The notes: a model not told the origin generated them from the letters alone. A DNA stretch of 64,000 nucleotides from JAUIET01 sp045105115 (GCA_045105115.1 JBGCDE010000003.1:1-64000); one strand, 5' to 3'; shown: positions 1-8,414, counted from the first letter of the stretch. Translations and numbers: made by a program.

Positions 1-332
1 AGTATCTGATTCAGGGTTTGATCCACGGCATTGATCGTAATGTTGCCAGTGATGTTCGGATGAATATCGAAATTGATGCCGGCATCTCGGGCGATAGTAA
101 AAAGTACTTCGCTTATTGGAACGTTCACAACCACAACAGAAAACAATTGTCCGCGTGACGCCGAAGGCGCCGGCGGAGGTGGTAGCACGGTGACCGGCTC
201 AGGAATGAGGTCAATAGCCTCTTCACTGGTACTTTTTAAATGTGCCCCGTTATTGTCGATTCTGGTGTCGACTGAGCTGCATGCAGCCAGTATCGCAAGC
301 ATTGCAGCAATAGAGCATTTCCTGATGATCAT
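1..332 (-). CDS. MSHA/type IV pilus secretin-type lipoprotein, N-terminal part (partial)
   Basis: Partial gene running off the left edge; only the first ~110 residues are present. The start codon at 332 opens a lipoprotein signal peptide with lipobox LAAC (Cys18). A proline-rich linker (PPPPAPSAS) follows, then a segment like the secretin/TonB short N-terminal (STN) domain (VPISEVLFTIARDAGINFDI). A lipidated secretin beginning this way is typical of MshL-type outer-membrane channels, through which an MSHA-like pilus or pseudopilus is extruded. The gene lies downstream of a prepilin gene on the same strand, which fits a pilus locus. The C-terminal secretin pore is not visible, so a PilQ- or GspD-like relative is not excluded. 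An ATG at 348 is in a different frame. Confidence 0.7.
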   Translation of the reverse strand, partial: MIIRKCSIAAMLAILAACSSVDTRIDNNGAHLKSTSEEAIDLIPEPVTVLPPPPAPSASRGQLFSVVVVNVPISEVLFTIARDAGINFDIHPNITGNITINAVDQTLNQI

Positions 333-365
333 GCCGAAACCGTTCCATGGTTAATTTATCGGGTG

Positions 366-399
366 TTCGCTACAACGGCCTAGGCCGTTGTGCAGCGAA
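366..399. repeat. Long stem-loop between prepilin and secretin genes
   Basis: TTCGCT-ACAACGGCC, a TA loop, GGCCGTTGT, then AGCGAA: about 15 base pairs interrupted only by an unpaired GC on one side. It lies in the 137-nt gap between the prepilin gene and the downstream lipoprotein gene. No clear T-run follows on the minus strand, so a plain intrinsic terminator is unlikely. A role in stabilising pilin mRNA or reducing read-through into the secretin gene is inference. Confidence 0.55.
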
Positions 400-469
400 T
401 CTGAGACTTTTCTTCTAGCCAGCTTAAGTGAAGCGTTAGCTTCCTAAGCAATGGCAAGCGTTAACCTTT

Positions 470-1096
470 CTAGGCGCGCTTGCACAACCAATAAGTAGTC
501 TCTTGGTCATAGATGGTTTCCGTGCCCGCATTGTAAGGGTGAACTCCGCCGCGGAAGTCACCAGTCAATGGCTTGCCATCATCGAGCTGTCGATCCAGGA
601 TCTCAGCGTTTTTACCTGTCACTCCACCCATACAAATTTTCAGTGGACCACTTGGCCAGCCAAATGCCCGGTAGTAGCCAACACCTGAGAAACCGCCGAA
701 TGCGTTAGTTGGAGAAGCTGTTGCAGCTGTGCCATCGGTTGGACCGCTCACTAAGCCAGATAAGCGAAGGTGATGCCAAAAGTGACCTTGTTCCCAGCCT
801 GCTGTGGTCTGGTTCTGGTACCACCAGTAGTGGGTTACTTGGCCATTACCGTTACCACTGGTTGCACCAGTCCATCGAGTGCCTGCTTCTGGATCATCAC
901 CAGGCAGAGCACCGTAACGGTCTCTGTAGCTGTAGATAGCTGCAGTAACACCGTTGAATTCATTAACAGCATTTTTGATCTTGGCGTTGTTGATGATTTC
1001 CTGTCCTTTCAGTACGCCGCCAAGCAGCAAACCGATAATGACTAATACGATGGAAATCTCTACCAGGGTGAAACCCCTTTGGCGACGTTGATACAT
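470..1096 (-). CDS. Type IV prepilin-like protein
   Basis: 208 residues. A short basic leader (MYQRRQRG) is followed by the class III prepilin cleavage/methylation motif, with cut after Gly8 before FTLVEISIVLVIIGLLLGG and Glu at mature position 5. The hydrophobic helix (residues 9-30) would anchor the protein in the inner membrane and form the fibre core. The segment GALPGDD is common in pilin-like proteins near MSHA loci, and two C-terminal cysteines could form a disulfide loop. A strong Shine-Dalgarno (AAGGAG) sits 7 nt before the ATG at 1096. With the secretin-like gene downstream it suggests a pilus/pseudopilus locus extending left of the window. Major versus minor pilin cannot be decided. 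Confidence 0.85.
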   Translation of the reverse strand: MYQRRQRGFTLVEISIVLVIIGLLLGGVLKGQEIINNAKIKNAVNEFNGVTAAIYSYRDRYGALPGDDPEAGTRWTGATSGNGNGQVTHYWWYQNQTTAGWEQGHFWHHLRLSGLVSGPTDGTAATASPTNAFGGFSGVGYYRAFGWPSGPLKICMGGVTGKNAEILDRQLDDGKPLTGDFRGGVHPYNAGTETIYDQETTYWLCKRA

Positions 1097-1421
1097 TGTA
1101 AACTCCTTTTTTCACGTTCATCAACTGCGTGTTTGGCGCAGCAAGATGACCGGAACTCCTTTCCCTGTGAATTTAAAACCTTGCGGTCACAGTCTAAGTA
1201 TTGCTGAAAAACGGCTGAGCTGAAGAATTTGCCAGCATTACTCTGTAAAATCCGCGTATAGGTCACCAATTTGCGAACCCGTACACATTATTTTGTGACA
1301 CAGTTGACGTGCATAGTTGTCCATTGCCGCTTTATCAGCTGATACAATGCATTTTTTAGGTCGGGTGTTTCGCAATCGCGGCGCGCCACTGCAAAGCCTC
1401 TGTGCAAGGTGTGTTAAGGAA
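1097..1421. other. Divergent intergenic region, no gene seen
   Basis: 325 nt between the prepilin gene (minus) and the small membrane protein gene (plus). It must hold both promoters. An extended -10 (TGATACAAT, 1340-1348) points toward the plus-strand gene. I see no convincing coding frame, repeat or RNA gene. Confidence 0.6.
1340..1348 (+). promoter_or_regulatory. Possible extended -10 promoter for the small membrane protein/methyltransferase pair
   Basis: TGATACAAT matches an extended -10 element (TGnTATAAT) about 75 nt before the ATG at 1422. No well-spaced -35 is present; the nearest TTG-type hexamer (1317-1322) is 20 nt upstream, so this is tentative. Confidence 0.3.
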
Positions 1422-1679
1422 ATGAGACTATTAGCCATGTTGGTACTGTTGCAACCTGCAACAGCATTCGCCTATTTGGACCCGGGTACGGGAAGTATGA
1501 TTCTGCAAGGTCTTATTGCAGCAATCGCGGTAGCTGGCGTTACCATTCGTACCTACTGGTACCGAATAATGCAGTTTTTTGGCAAAGAGCCCCCTCAGAC
1601 CGGATTGCTGGATGATCTGGACGATGATCTAGAGGAAGAATCAACACCCGTAAGCACTGAAAGTCGAACAGGCGAGTAG
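1422..1679 (+). CDS. Small membrane protein with YLDPGTGS motif
   Basis: 85 residues. The start is placed at the ATG at 1422 because an AAGGA Shine-Dalgarno directly precedes it; an upstream TTG in the same frame lacks one. A signal-like hydrophobic leader (to about FAYLDPG) is followed by the motif AYLDPGTGSMILQG, a second hydrophobic helix (about residues 27-42), a basic segment and an acidic tail (DDLDDDLEEE). Small membrane proteins with this motif occur widely in bacteria without an assigned function. The stop codon overlaps the GTG start of the next gene by one base, so the two are probably translationally coupled. Function unknown; an envelope or export partner of the downstream methyltransferase is inference. 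Confidence 0.75.
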   Translation: MRLLAMLVLLQPATAFAYLDPGTGSMILQGLIAAIAVAGVTIRTYWYRIMQFFGKEPPQTGLLDDLDDDLEEESTPVSTESRTGE

Positions 1680-3118
1680 TGGCAAGTTCAGAGAATAGTG
1701 GCCATTTGAACTCGCAGCAAGGTCGGCTAGCAGCCTCATTCCGGGACCCATCAGGATTCATGTTTCGACATGAAGGCCGGGTGCTTCGGCAAGTTAATCG
1801 TGCATATAAAGAAAACTTCGACGCCCTGAAAAGCTCTGGTTTATTGGAGGCCTTGTTCAAGCATCGTTTGTTGATAAAGCATACGGAGCTTGAGAATACA
1901 GAGCTTGCGCAGAGTGACGAGTGTTTGCTTGTTCTCGAGCCTGAGTTACTGCCGTTTGTGTCGTATCCTTACGAGTGGAGCTTTAGTCAGTTAAAAGACG
2001 CTGCTTTGCTCACGCTTAAGATACAGGCATTAGCCTTGAAGCACGGTTTTATGCTGAAAGATGCCTCGGCGTATAACGTGCAGTTTCTGCGTGGCGCGCC
2101 GATATTTATTGATACCTTGTCATTCGAAGTGTATACGGAAGGCACCCCGTGGCCTGCTTACAAGCAATTTTGCGAGCATTTTCTGGCGCCGTTAGCCTTG
2201 ATGAGCCATTGTGATATCGCCTTATCCAAGCTGCTTATTACGTATATTGACGGCATACCTCTGGGGCTGGCGAGCAAGTTGCTGCCAGCCAGTACTCGAA
2301 TAAACTATTCCTTACTTGCTCATATACACAGCCATGCGAAAGTACAGGATCGCTATGCAGACGCAGCTGGAGATTCTGATGACGCGGTAGATAAGGCTAA
2401 AAACAAAGCCCAAGTATCCAAGAAAGGGGTGGGAGCCTTGACCGAGAGTTTGGGGCAGGCTGTTAACAAGCTTAAGTGGACGCTGCCGAAAACCGAATGG
2501 GGCGATTATTACGATAATACCAATTACTCAGGTGATGCCGATCAGGCAAAGAAAGTCTTGGTTTCGCAGTTTTTGGAAGCGGTGCCCGGTTCGCTTTCCA
2601 TCGTTCAGGATTTGGGTGCTAATACTGGAGCCTACAGTCGGATAGCAGCCAAGCACTCGGCGCTTGCGGTCGCACAAGATATTGATCCGGTCGCTGTAGA
2701 GCGAAACTATTTGCAACTGAAAGCAGATAAATCAACAGATTTACTGCCGTTGGTGCAGGACCTGTTCAACCCTTCACCAGCGATTGGTTGGGGCAATACG
2801 GAACGAGATTCATTTATTGAACGCAGTGGTGCTGACGTTGTTATGGCTCTGGCACTGATTCACCATTTGGCGATCAGCAATAATGTTCCCTTAGCTGATA
2901 TTGCCAAGGTGTTCGCGCGACTGAGTTCCTGGCTGATTATTGAGTTCGTGCCCAAAGAAGATTCGCAGGTAAGGCGTTTGTTGGCAAGCCGAGAGGATAT
3001 TTTCCCGAATTACACTCTGGAGGGTTTTGAACAGGCATTCGCTGACTTTTATACAGTTGAACAAAAATCCAGCGTAGGTGACAGTGAGCGAACGCTTTTC
3101 TTGCTAAAAAAGCGCTAA
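1679..3118 (+). CDS. NoeA-like SAM-dependent methyltransferase
   Basis: 479 residues, starting with GTG that overlaps the preceding stop. The N-terminal half (about 1-220; begins with ...RDPSGFMFRHEGRV) is the extra domain found in large methyltransferases annotated as NoeA-like. The C-terminal half is a class I SAM-binding Rossmann fold: motif I is VQDLGANTGAYS near residue 310, an acidic DIDP follows at the end of strand 2, and ALIHHLAISNN lies where motif IV/post-IV residues are expected. No signal peptide or membrane helix, so it should be cytosolic. The substrate is unknown; NoeA was first noted in rhizobial nodulation loci, but nothing here points to symbiosis. It converges with the downstream helicase gene, overlapping it by 15 bp. 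Confidence 0.75.
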   Translation: MASSENSGHLNSQQGRLAASFRDPSGFMFRHEGRVLRQVNRAYKENFDALKSSGLLEALFKHRLLIKHTELENTELAQSDECLLVLEPELLPFVSYPYEWSFSQLKDAALLTLKIQALALKHGFMLKDASAYNVQFLRGAPIFIDTLSFEVYTEGTPWPAYKQFCEHFLAPLALMSHCDIALSKLLITYIDGIPLGLASKLLPASTRINYSLLAHIHSHAKVQDRYADAAGDSDDAVDKAKNKAQVSKKGVGALTESLGQAVNKLKWTLPKTEWGDYYDNTNYSGDADQAKKVLVSQFLEAVPGSLSIVQDLGANTGAYSRIAAKHSALAVAQDIDPVAVERNYLQLKADKSTDLLPLVQDLFNPSPAIGWGNTERDSFIERSGADVVMALALIHHLAISNNVPLADIAKVFARLSSWLIIEFVPKEDSQVRRLLASREDIFPNYTLEGFEQAFADFYTVEQKSSVGDSERTLFLLKKR

Positions 3119-5182
3119 CAGTTTCTCGCCTACATCTACTTTTTTATTGGTTCGTGGTTGAAGTCTTGAGCTATCAGATTGTGGATTGCCATGCCAACGC
3201 TGGGTCATGGTCGCTAACACCTGATCACTGACGAAACGGCTTCGTGAACCGTAGACATGCTTGTCACCATAACGCTGCTGTTGCGTAACATCAAATCGCA
3301 GTGGCGCGCTTAAATGCAGATTGTCCTTTGCTCGGGTCATTGCGACATACATTAAGCGCCGTTCTTCCTCGGTTTGTTCGGCGTCACCGGTCGCAAATTC
3401 GTTTGGAAAATTGCCATCGGTAACATTCAGCAGGTAGACAGACTTCCATTCCTGTCCTTTGGCGGAATGAACCGTAGACAAAATCAAAAAATCTTCGTCG
3501 ATCAGAGCGTTACCAGCGTTATCGCCAGTGGCCGACGGTGGGTCCAATGTTAGCTCGGTGACAAATCGCTCCCGACTTGGGTATTTGGCAGAAATTAATT
3601 CAAGCTGATCCAGGTCACTTTCTCTTTGTTCCGCCGATTCATACAAGCGTTGCATTTGTGGCTCATACCATTTTCTAACCGCGGAAAGCTGAGACTGCCA
3701 TAAGGGGTTCTCACCACTGACATTATTAGCTAGCGTGCACATCAGCTCACACAAGACTGGCCAATCTTCAGCCGCCGCACTCGGTGGGGTGTGTTCGTGC
3801 ATTGATTGCCAGTTGTAAGCCGCTAACGCCAGGGCGTCAAAACTCTTAGCGGCGTTGGCCGGTCCAACACCGGGAAGAATTTGCAGCACTCTGTAGGCTG
3901 CTGATTGATTCTTAGGATTGTCAGCCCATTTCAATATCGCTAACAAATCTTTTATGTGAGAAGCTTCCAGAAACTTTAAACCACCGTATTTTACGAATGG
4001 AATATTGCGTCGCAATAGCTCTACTTCAAGTCGATCGCTGTGGTGAGAATTCCTGAACAGTACGGCCTGATCTTTAAGTTGCTGGCCTGCCTCGCGAGCG
4101 GCCAGAACCTGGGTGACTATGTAATCGCATTCAGAGTCGACGTCTTCTGTCGTGACGTAAAACGGCTTTTGTTGCGAACGTTTGGAAGAATGCAGGTTTT
4201 TTTGGTAGCTGCGCGACGACTCTGCCATTAACTGATTTGAACTGTCTAGCACAGTTTGTACAGACCTATAGTTATGCTCCAGGCTAACAATGCGAGCGGG
4301 TGGGTTAAAAGTATCAGGAAAGTTCAGAATGTTATCCACGCTGGCCGCTCTGAATGAGTATATTGATTGGGCGTCATCGCCGACCGCGGTAACACCGTTA
4401 CCAGTAGGTTTCATCGCAGATAAAATGCCGGCCTGCAGTGCGTTGGTGTCTTGATATTCATCAATCAGAATGTGGTCAAAAAAATCGCCAATTTCTGTCG
4501 CAATTTCCGTGTCCTGTACCAGGTGGTACCAATACAACAGCAGGTCATCATAATCCAGGCATTGATGGCGCTGTTTTAACTCGATATAGCGACGGAACAA
4601 TAAGGTCAGCTCGGCCTGCCAGTCACTGCACCAAGGGAAGGCTTTTCTGAGGCAGTCAGCTAATGGCTCCTGAGAATTTACGCGCCGTGAATAGATTGCC
4701 AGGCATGCGTCTTTTTTGGGAAACCGTTTTGCAAGGCTAGCCAGTTTTAATTCCTGGCGAGCAACATCCATCAGATCGGCAGAGTCACCGCGATCAAGCA
4801 CCGAAAAAGACGGCTCCAATCCTACAGTGTGCGCGTAACGCCTAAGCAGTTTATTGGCAACACTGTGAAACGTGCCGGCCCATTCGAAATGCCCCATAGA
4901 AGAGGGTGGTTCAGTGGCGTTGGCGCTACATTGCCGAACAATACTTTCTGCTCGTCTGATCATTTCCGTTGCAGCACGCCGGGTAAAAGTGAGCAATAGT
5001 ATTCGCTCACTGTGCGTGCCATTGATGACCAGATGGGCCACCCGATGTGCCAGCGTGGTGGTTTTGCCGGTGCCAGCGCCGGCAATGACCAGTAATGGGT
5101 GATTGTCGGCAACAACAGCATCGCGTTGTTGCTCGTTTAGTGATTCAAGATAGGCAGGGGGGGCTACGGTGATTGAGTTCAT
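3104..5182 (-). CDS. UvrD/Rep-type superfamily 1 DNA helicase
   Basis: 692 residues, close to the usual size of UvrD/PcrA/Rep. All SF1A motifs are in order: Q motif (LNEQQRDAVV, ~15), Walker A (AGAGTGKTT, 34-42), motif Ia (LLLTFTRRAATEM), Walker B (LIDEYQDTNALQ, ~240), motif III (VGDDAQSIYSFR), motif V (STVHSAKGQEW) and motif VI (YVAMTRAKDNL). It should unwind DNA 3' to 5' with ATP during repair or replication restart. It differs from canonical UvrD in its C-terminus, so I leave the symbol blank; a Rep-like or third SF1 paralogue is possible. A near-consensus LexA box lies about 20 nt upstream of the start, pointing to SOS control. folD is upstream on the same strand. Confidence 0.88.
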   Translation of the reverse strand: MNSITVAPPAYLESLNEQQRDAVVADNHPLLVIAGAGTGKTTTLAHRVAHLVINGTHSERILLLTFTRRAATEMIRRAESIVRQCSANATEPPSSMGHFEWAGTFHSVANKLLRRYAHTVGLEPSFSVLDRGDSADLMDVARQELKLASLAKRFPKKDACLAIYSRRVNSQEPLADCLRKAFPWCSDWQAELTLLFRRYIELKQRHQCLDYDDLLLYWYHLVQDTEIATEIGDFFDHILIDEYQDTNALQAGILSAMKPTGNGVTAVGDDAQSIYSFRAASVDNILNFPDTFNPPARIVSLEHNYRSVQTVLDSSNQLMAESSRSYQKNLHSSKRSQQKPFYVTTEDVDSECDYIVTQVLAAREAGQQLKDQAVLFRNSHHSDRLEVELLRRNIPFVKYGGLKFLEASHIKDLLAILKWADNPKNQSAAYRVLQILPGVGPANAAKSFDALALAAYNWQSMHEHTPPSAAAEDWPVLCELMCTLANNVSGENPLWQSQLSAVRKWYEPQMQRLYESAEQRESDLDQLELISAKYPSRERFVTELTLDPPSATGDNAGNALIDEDFLILSTVHSAKGQEWKSVYLLNVTDGNFPNEFATGDAEQTEEERRLMYVAMTRAKDNLHLSAPLRFDVTQQQRYGDKHVYGSRSRFVSDQVLATMTQRWHGNPQSDSSRLQPRTNKKVDVGEKLLALF

Positions 5183-5201
5183 TGTCTGTCATGCTCTGGA
5201 T

Positions 5202-5221
5202 TACTGATAATATATACAGTA
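5202..5221 (-). promoter_or_regulatory. LexA (SOS) box upstream of the helicase gene
   Basis: The 20-mer TACTGATAATATATACAGTA differs from the E. coli consensus TACTGTATATATATACAGTA only near the left half-site and keeps CTG-N10-CAG spacing. It ends 20 nt before the helicase start codon at 5182, where LexA binding would block transcription or initiation. lexA itself lies at 23.2-23.8 kb with two boxes of the same CTG-N10-CAG form. Confidence 0.7.
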
Positions 5222-5245
5222 ACTGGTTGCATGAACAGTAGTTCA

Positions 5246-5281
5246 TTGCCGCGGGCTTTGTCCAGTCAGCAAGCGCGGCAA
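5246..5281. repeat. Stem-loop in the folD-helicase intergenic gap
   Basis: TTGCCGCG (5246-5253) and CGCGGCAA (5274-5281) form a perfect 8-bp GC-rich stem with a 20-nt loop. It is the first strong structure after the folD stop. The adjacent T-run (TTTTCT) lies on the plus-strand side, so termination of folD transcripts on the minus strand is plausible but not of the classic type. Confidence 0.45.
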
Positions 5282-5323
5282 TTTTCTACAGAATCGGCGT
5301 TTCCGTCTGCCGTCGGGTATGGT

Positions 5324-6190
5324 TTATGCCAGACCGTTTTGTTGCTTGGCGGCACGCACTGTGTTGTGCATTAAGCAGGCAATTGTCATGGGCCCAACGC
5401 CACCGGGTACCGGCGTGATGGCACCCGCTTTGTCTTTGGCCGCATCAAAATCAACATCGCCAACCAGGCGGGATTTGCCATTGTCGTCAATGCGATTGAT
5501 GCCTACGTCAATGACGGTTGCACCTGGTTTTACCCAATCGCCTTGAATGAAGTGTGGCCGGCCTACAGCGGCCACCAATATATCAGCCTGTCGGCACACA
5601 TCCGCAAGGTCTTTGGTGCGAGAGTGCGCAATGGTTACAGTGCAGTGTTTTTGCAGCAACAAATTGGCCATTGGCTTGCCGACGATGTTGGAGCGGCCAA
5701 CGACGACTGCGTTCAAGCCGCTCAAGTCTCCCAGTTGATCTTCCAGCATCATCAGTGAGCCAAGAGGGGTGCAGGGCACTAGTAAATTGTTGCCAGTGGA
5801 CAAGGCGCCAACGTTTTGTATATTGAATCCATCAACGTCTTTATGCGCCGCAATCGCGTCAATCACCGACGATTCATCAATTTGATCAGGAACCGGCAGC
5901 TGCACCAAAATACCGTGAACGCTGCTGTCGTTGTTTAGCTCATCAATCAGGGAAAGCAGAGCAGCCTGACTGGTAGTATCGTCAAGGCGATGCTCGCGAG
6001 ATTCGATATCCAATTGTTCACAGCGTTTGATTTTGTTGCGCACATAAACCTGGCTGGCCGGATCTTCGCCAACCAAAACCACGGCAATACAGGGTCGCAA
6101 ACCATGCTCAGCCCGCAGTTGCTTCACTTCCTCTGCCAGATTATCACTGACCTTATTAGCGAATTCTTTACCGTCTATGATTGTAGCCAT
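5324..6190 (-). CDS. folD: Bifunctional methylenetetrahydrofolate dehydrogenase/cyclohydrolase FolD
   Basis: 288 residues from the start at 6190 (MATIIDGKEFA), the usual FolD length; an upstream in-frame ATG would add 15 non-conserved residues. The cytosolic enzyme interconverts 5,10-methylene-, 5,10-methenyl- and 10-formyl-tetrahydrofolate using NADP(H). Diagnostic segments are GEDPASQVYVRNK (catalytic Tyr/Lys region), GILVQLPVP, the dinucleotide-binding VVVGRSNIVGKPMANLL, and PVPGGVGPMT near the C-terminus. It diverges from the formate dehydrogenase operon, so two one-carbon functions sit side by side; shared regulation is not shown by the sequence. Confidence 0.96.
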   Translation of the reverse strand: MATIIDGKEFANKVSDNLAEEVKQLRAEHGLRPCIAVVLVGEDPASQVYVRNKIKRCEQLDIESREHRLDDTTSQAALLSLIDELNNDSSVHGILVQLPVPDQIDESSVIDAIAAHKDVDGFNIQNVGALSTGNNLLVPCTPLGSLMMLEDQLGDLSGLNAVVVGRSNIVGKPMANLLLQKHCTVTIAHSRTKDLADVCRQADILVAAVGRPHFIQGDWVKPGATVIDVGINRIDDNGKSRLVGDVDFDAAKDKAGAITPVPGGVGPMTIACLMHNTVRAAKQQNGLA

Positions 6191-6319
6191 TGCCTGTTCT
6201 CGATGAAGCGGAAAACGCGCATTGTGACCCCGCAAACGCCCGTGTCAAGGGCAGATGCATTTAAAGGTTCCCACGACGACATTGAGTGACGCAATTCCGC
6301 CTTGGCGAAAAATACACAG

Positions 6320-6348
6320 TCTTGAAATTCAAGATTTGGCGCTACAAT
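6320..6348 (+). promoter_or_regulatory. Possible promoter/operator of the formate dehydrogenase operon
   Basis: A perfect 7-bp inverted repeat, TCTTGAA-A-TTCAAGA (6320-6334), overlaps a possible -35 (TTGAAA, 6322-6327). A -10-like TACAAT (6343-6348) follows after only 15 nt. The dyad just upstream of fdsG could bind a regulator; the promoter assignment is weak because the spacing is short. Confidence 0.35.
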
Positions 6349-6376
6349 GCATGCAGTTATAAAGGATGCAGGAACT

Positions 6377-6853
6377 ATGAGTCAGACAAGAGAAACCGTT
6401 TCTGAATTAGTGACAAGCTGGCAAGACGTACCCGGTGGTTTGATGCCGGCGCTGTGGTCGGTTCAGAATGGTCTGGGCTACATACCGAGCGATGATGTGC
6501 CAGAGATTGCCAGCATCTTAAACTTGTCCGTGGCCGAAGTGCATGGTGTGATCAGTTTTTATCATGACTTTAAAACGGAAGCGCCGTCTGCTCACACTGT
6601 TAAATTGTGTCGCGCCGAAGCCTGCCAGGCAATGGGCGCCAGAGAACTGCAATCGTTTGCCGAGCAGCGTTTGGGTGCAAAGATCGATGAGAAGGGCAGC
6701 AACATAAGCCTTGAGTCGGTTTATTGTCTGGGCCTATGCGCTTGTGCGCCAGCTGCGATGGTTGATGGCAAGGTAAAAGCGAGACTCAACCAGCAGACGC
6801 TGGGCAAGCTGATCGACGATTGCCGTTCAAGCGAGGGCAATCAACATGGCTAA
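6377..6853 (+). CDS. fdsG: NAD-dependent formate dehydrogenase gamma subunit
   Basis: 158 residues; start chosen at 6377 because AGGA precedes it at good spacing, while an upstream in-frame ATG at 6347 has none. It is a NuoE-like thioredoxin-fold protein that binds a [2Fe-2S] cluster. The ligands are visible as CRAEAC in the middle and CLGLC toward the C-terminus. In the soluble FDH complex it passes electrons between the alpha subunit and the diaphorase (beta) subunit. First gene of the operon; its end overlaps fdsB by 8 nt. Confidence 0.92.
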   Translation: MSQTRETVSELVTSWQDVPGGLMPALWSVQNGLGYIPSDDVPEIASILNLSVAEVHGVISFYHDFKTEAPSAHTVKLCRAEACQAMGARELQSFAEQRLGAKIDEKGSNISLESVYCLGLCACAPAAMVDGKVKARLNQQTLGKLIDDCRSSEGNQHG

Positions 6854-8414
6854 ATCAATGACTGCCTACGTTCCTGCAGATGCCTCTGCGATTGCGCTTG
6901 GTGCTGATGATATTGCGCAAGAGATAGAACGGTACTGCGAGCAGGAAGGTGTGAACCTTAATATCATTCGTAACGGGTCAAGGGGTTTGACCTGGTTAGA
7001 GCCCTTGGTTGAAATTGATCAAGGCAATGGCAGAACCGGGTTTGGTCCAATGTCGGTTGCTGATGTTGAAGGCGTGTTGCGCAGTGTTAGCGAACCCGGC
7101 GCTCAGCACGAGCTTGCCCTGGGTGCCGTGGATGAACTGCCATTGTTTGCACAACAGCAGCGACTCACATTTGCAAGAGTGGGTTTGATTGATCCGGTAT
7201 CCTTGGATGACTACATCGCGAACGAAGGGTATGTCGGTCTTGAGAATGCTCTGCAGGTATCAGCCCAAGACATTGTCACATCGATTACTGATTCCGGTCT
7301 TCGTGGGCGCGGAGGTGCGGCGTTTCCTGCGGGCATAAAGTGGCAAACGGTTCTGAATGCAAGCAGTAACTCTCACCCTATAGGCAAGGGCAAATACATA
7401 GTATGCAACGCCGATGAAGGCGACAGCGGTACCTTTGCCGATCGGCTTTTAATGGAAGGCGATCCTTTCTGTCTGTTGGAAGGAATGACCATTGCGGGTA
7501 TCGCTACCGGTGCCGAACAAGGCTACATATACTTGCGCTCTGAGTACCCGATTGCACATGAAATACTGTTGGCGGCCATTGAGGTTGCGCGCTCGCGCAA
7601 TTACCTTGGTGAGAATATCTGTGGTTCAGGCAAACACTTTGACATAGAAGTGCGCCTTGGTGCTGGTGCCTATATATGTGGTGAAGAAACTTCTTTGCTT
7701 GATAGCCTGGAAGGCAAGCGCGGCATGGTGCGTGCCAAGCCACCGCTGCCTGCATTGGAAGGTTTGTTTGGTCAGCCCACGGTGGTGAATAATGTAATCA
7801 CACTAGCTTCGGCCCCTGTGATTATGGCCAAAGGTGCCGGGTATTATCGAGACTTTGGTGTTGGCCGTTCGCGCGGCACCTTACCAGTACAATTGGCTGG
7901 CAATATACGCCAGGGCGGATTGTTTGAGTTGCCATTCGGCGTATCGATCAAAGAGATTATTTTTGATTATGGCGGTGGTACTCTCAGTGGTAGACCCGCA
8001 AAAGCAGTGCAAATCGGTGGCCCCTTAGGGTCGTATATCCCTGAGTCAGATTGGGAAACCCCGTTAGACTACGAAGCACTGGCAGAGATCGGCGGTATGC
8101 TTGGGCACGGCGGTATCGTTGTGTTTGATGATTCCGTTGATATGCTTGATCAAGCCCAGTTTGCAATGCAGTTTTGCGCAGTCGAATCCTGCGGCAAATG
8201 CACGCCATGCCGAATTGGCTCTGTGCGCGGCGTCGAAACTCTTGAGAAAATTCGCGCCAATGAAGATCGCGAGTCTAATCTGATATTGTTAGAAGAACTT
8301 TGTGAAACAATGCGAGACGCGTCGCTGTGTGCAATGGGCGGACTCACACCGTTCCCTGTAACCAGCGCAGTTCAGCACTTCCCCGAAGACTTCGGAGGTA
8401 AAAACCATGCTTGA
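6846..8414 (+). CDS. fdsB: NAD-dependent formate dehydrogenase beta subunit (diaphorase)
   Basis: 522 residues, NuoF-like. A poorly conserved N-terminal segment (about 1-120) is followed by the FMN/NADH-binding core with SGLRGRGGAAFPAGIKW and ICGEETSLLDSLEGKRG. The [4Fe-4S] ligand motif ESCGKCTPCRIGS and a further downstream Cys are near the C-terminus. The subunit takes electrons through the iron-sulfur chain and reduces NAD+ at FMN. It overlaps fdsG and fdsA by 8 nt each, so the three are tightly coupled. Complex I NuoF is excluded by the absence of other nuo genes and by the molybdopterin subunit that follows. Confidence 0.94.
   Translation: MAKSMTAYVPADASAIALGADDIAQEIERYCEQEGVNLNIIRNGSRGLTWLEPLVEIDQGNGRTGFGPMSVADVEGVLRSVSEPGAQHELALGAVDELPLFAQQQRLTFARVGLIDPVSLDDYIANEGYVGLENALQVSAQDIVTSITDSGLRGRGGAAFPAGIKWQTVLNASSNSHPIGKGKYIVCNADEGDSGTFADRLLMEGDPFCLLEGMTIAGIATGAEQGYIYLRSEYPIAHEILLAAIEVARSRNYLGENICGSGKHFDIEVRLGAGAYICGEETSLLDSLEGKRGMVRAKPPLPALEGLFGQPTVVNNVITLASAPVIMAKGAGYYRDFGVGRSRGTLPVQLAGNIRQGGLFELPFGVSIKEIIFDYGGGTLSGRPAKAVQIGGPLGSYIPESDWETPLDYEALAEIGGMLGHGGIVVFDDSVDMLDQAQFAMQFCAVESCGKCTPCRIGSVRGVETLEKIRANEDRESNLILLEELCETMRDASLCAMGGLTPFPVTSAVQHFPEDFGGKNHA

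Noticed and set aside
6332..6352. Possible sigma54 promoter (TGGCGC...TGCA) upstream of fdsG
   Set aside because: The GG and GC elements are 9 nt apart instead of the required 10 and the -24 box deviates, so a sigma54 site is unlikely.
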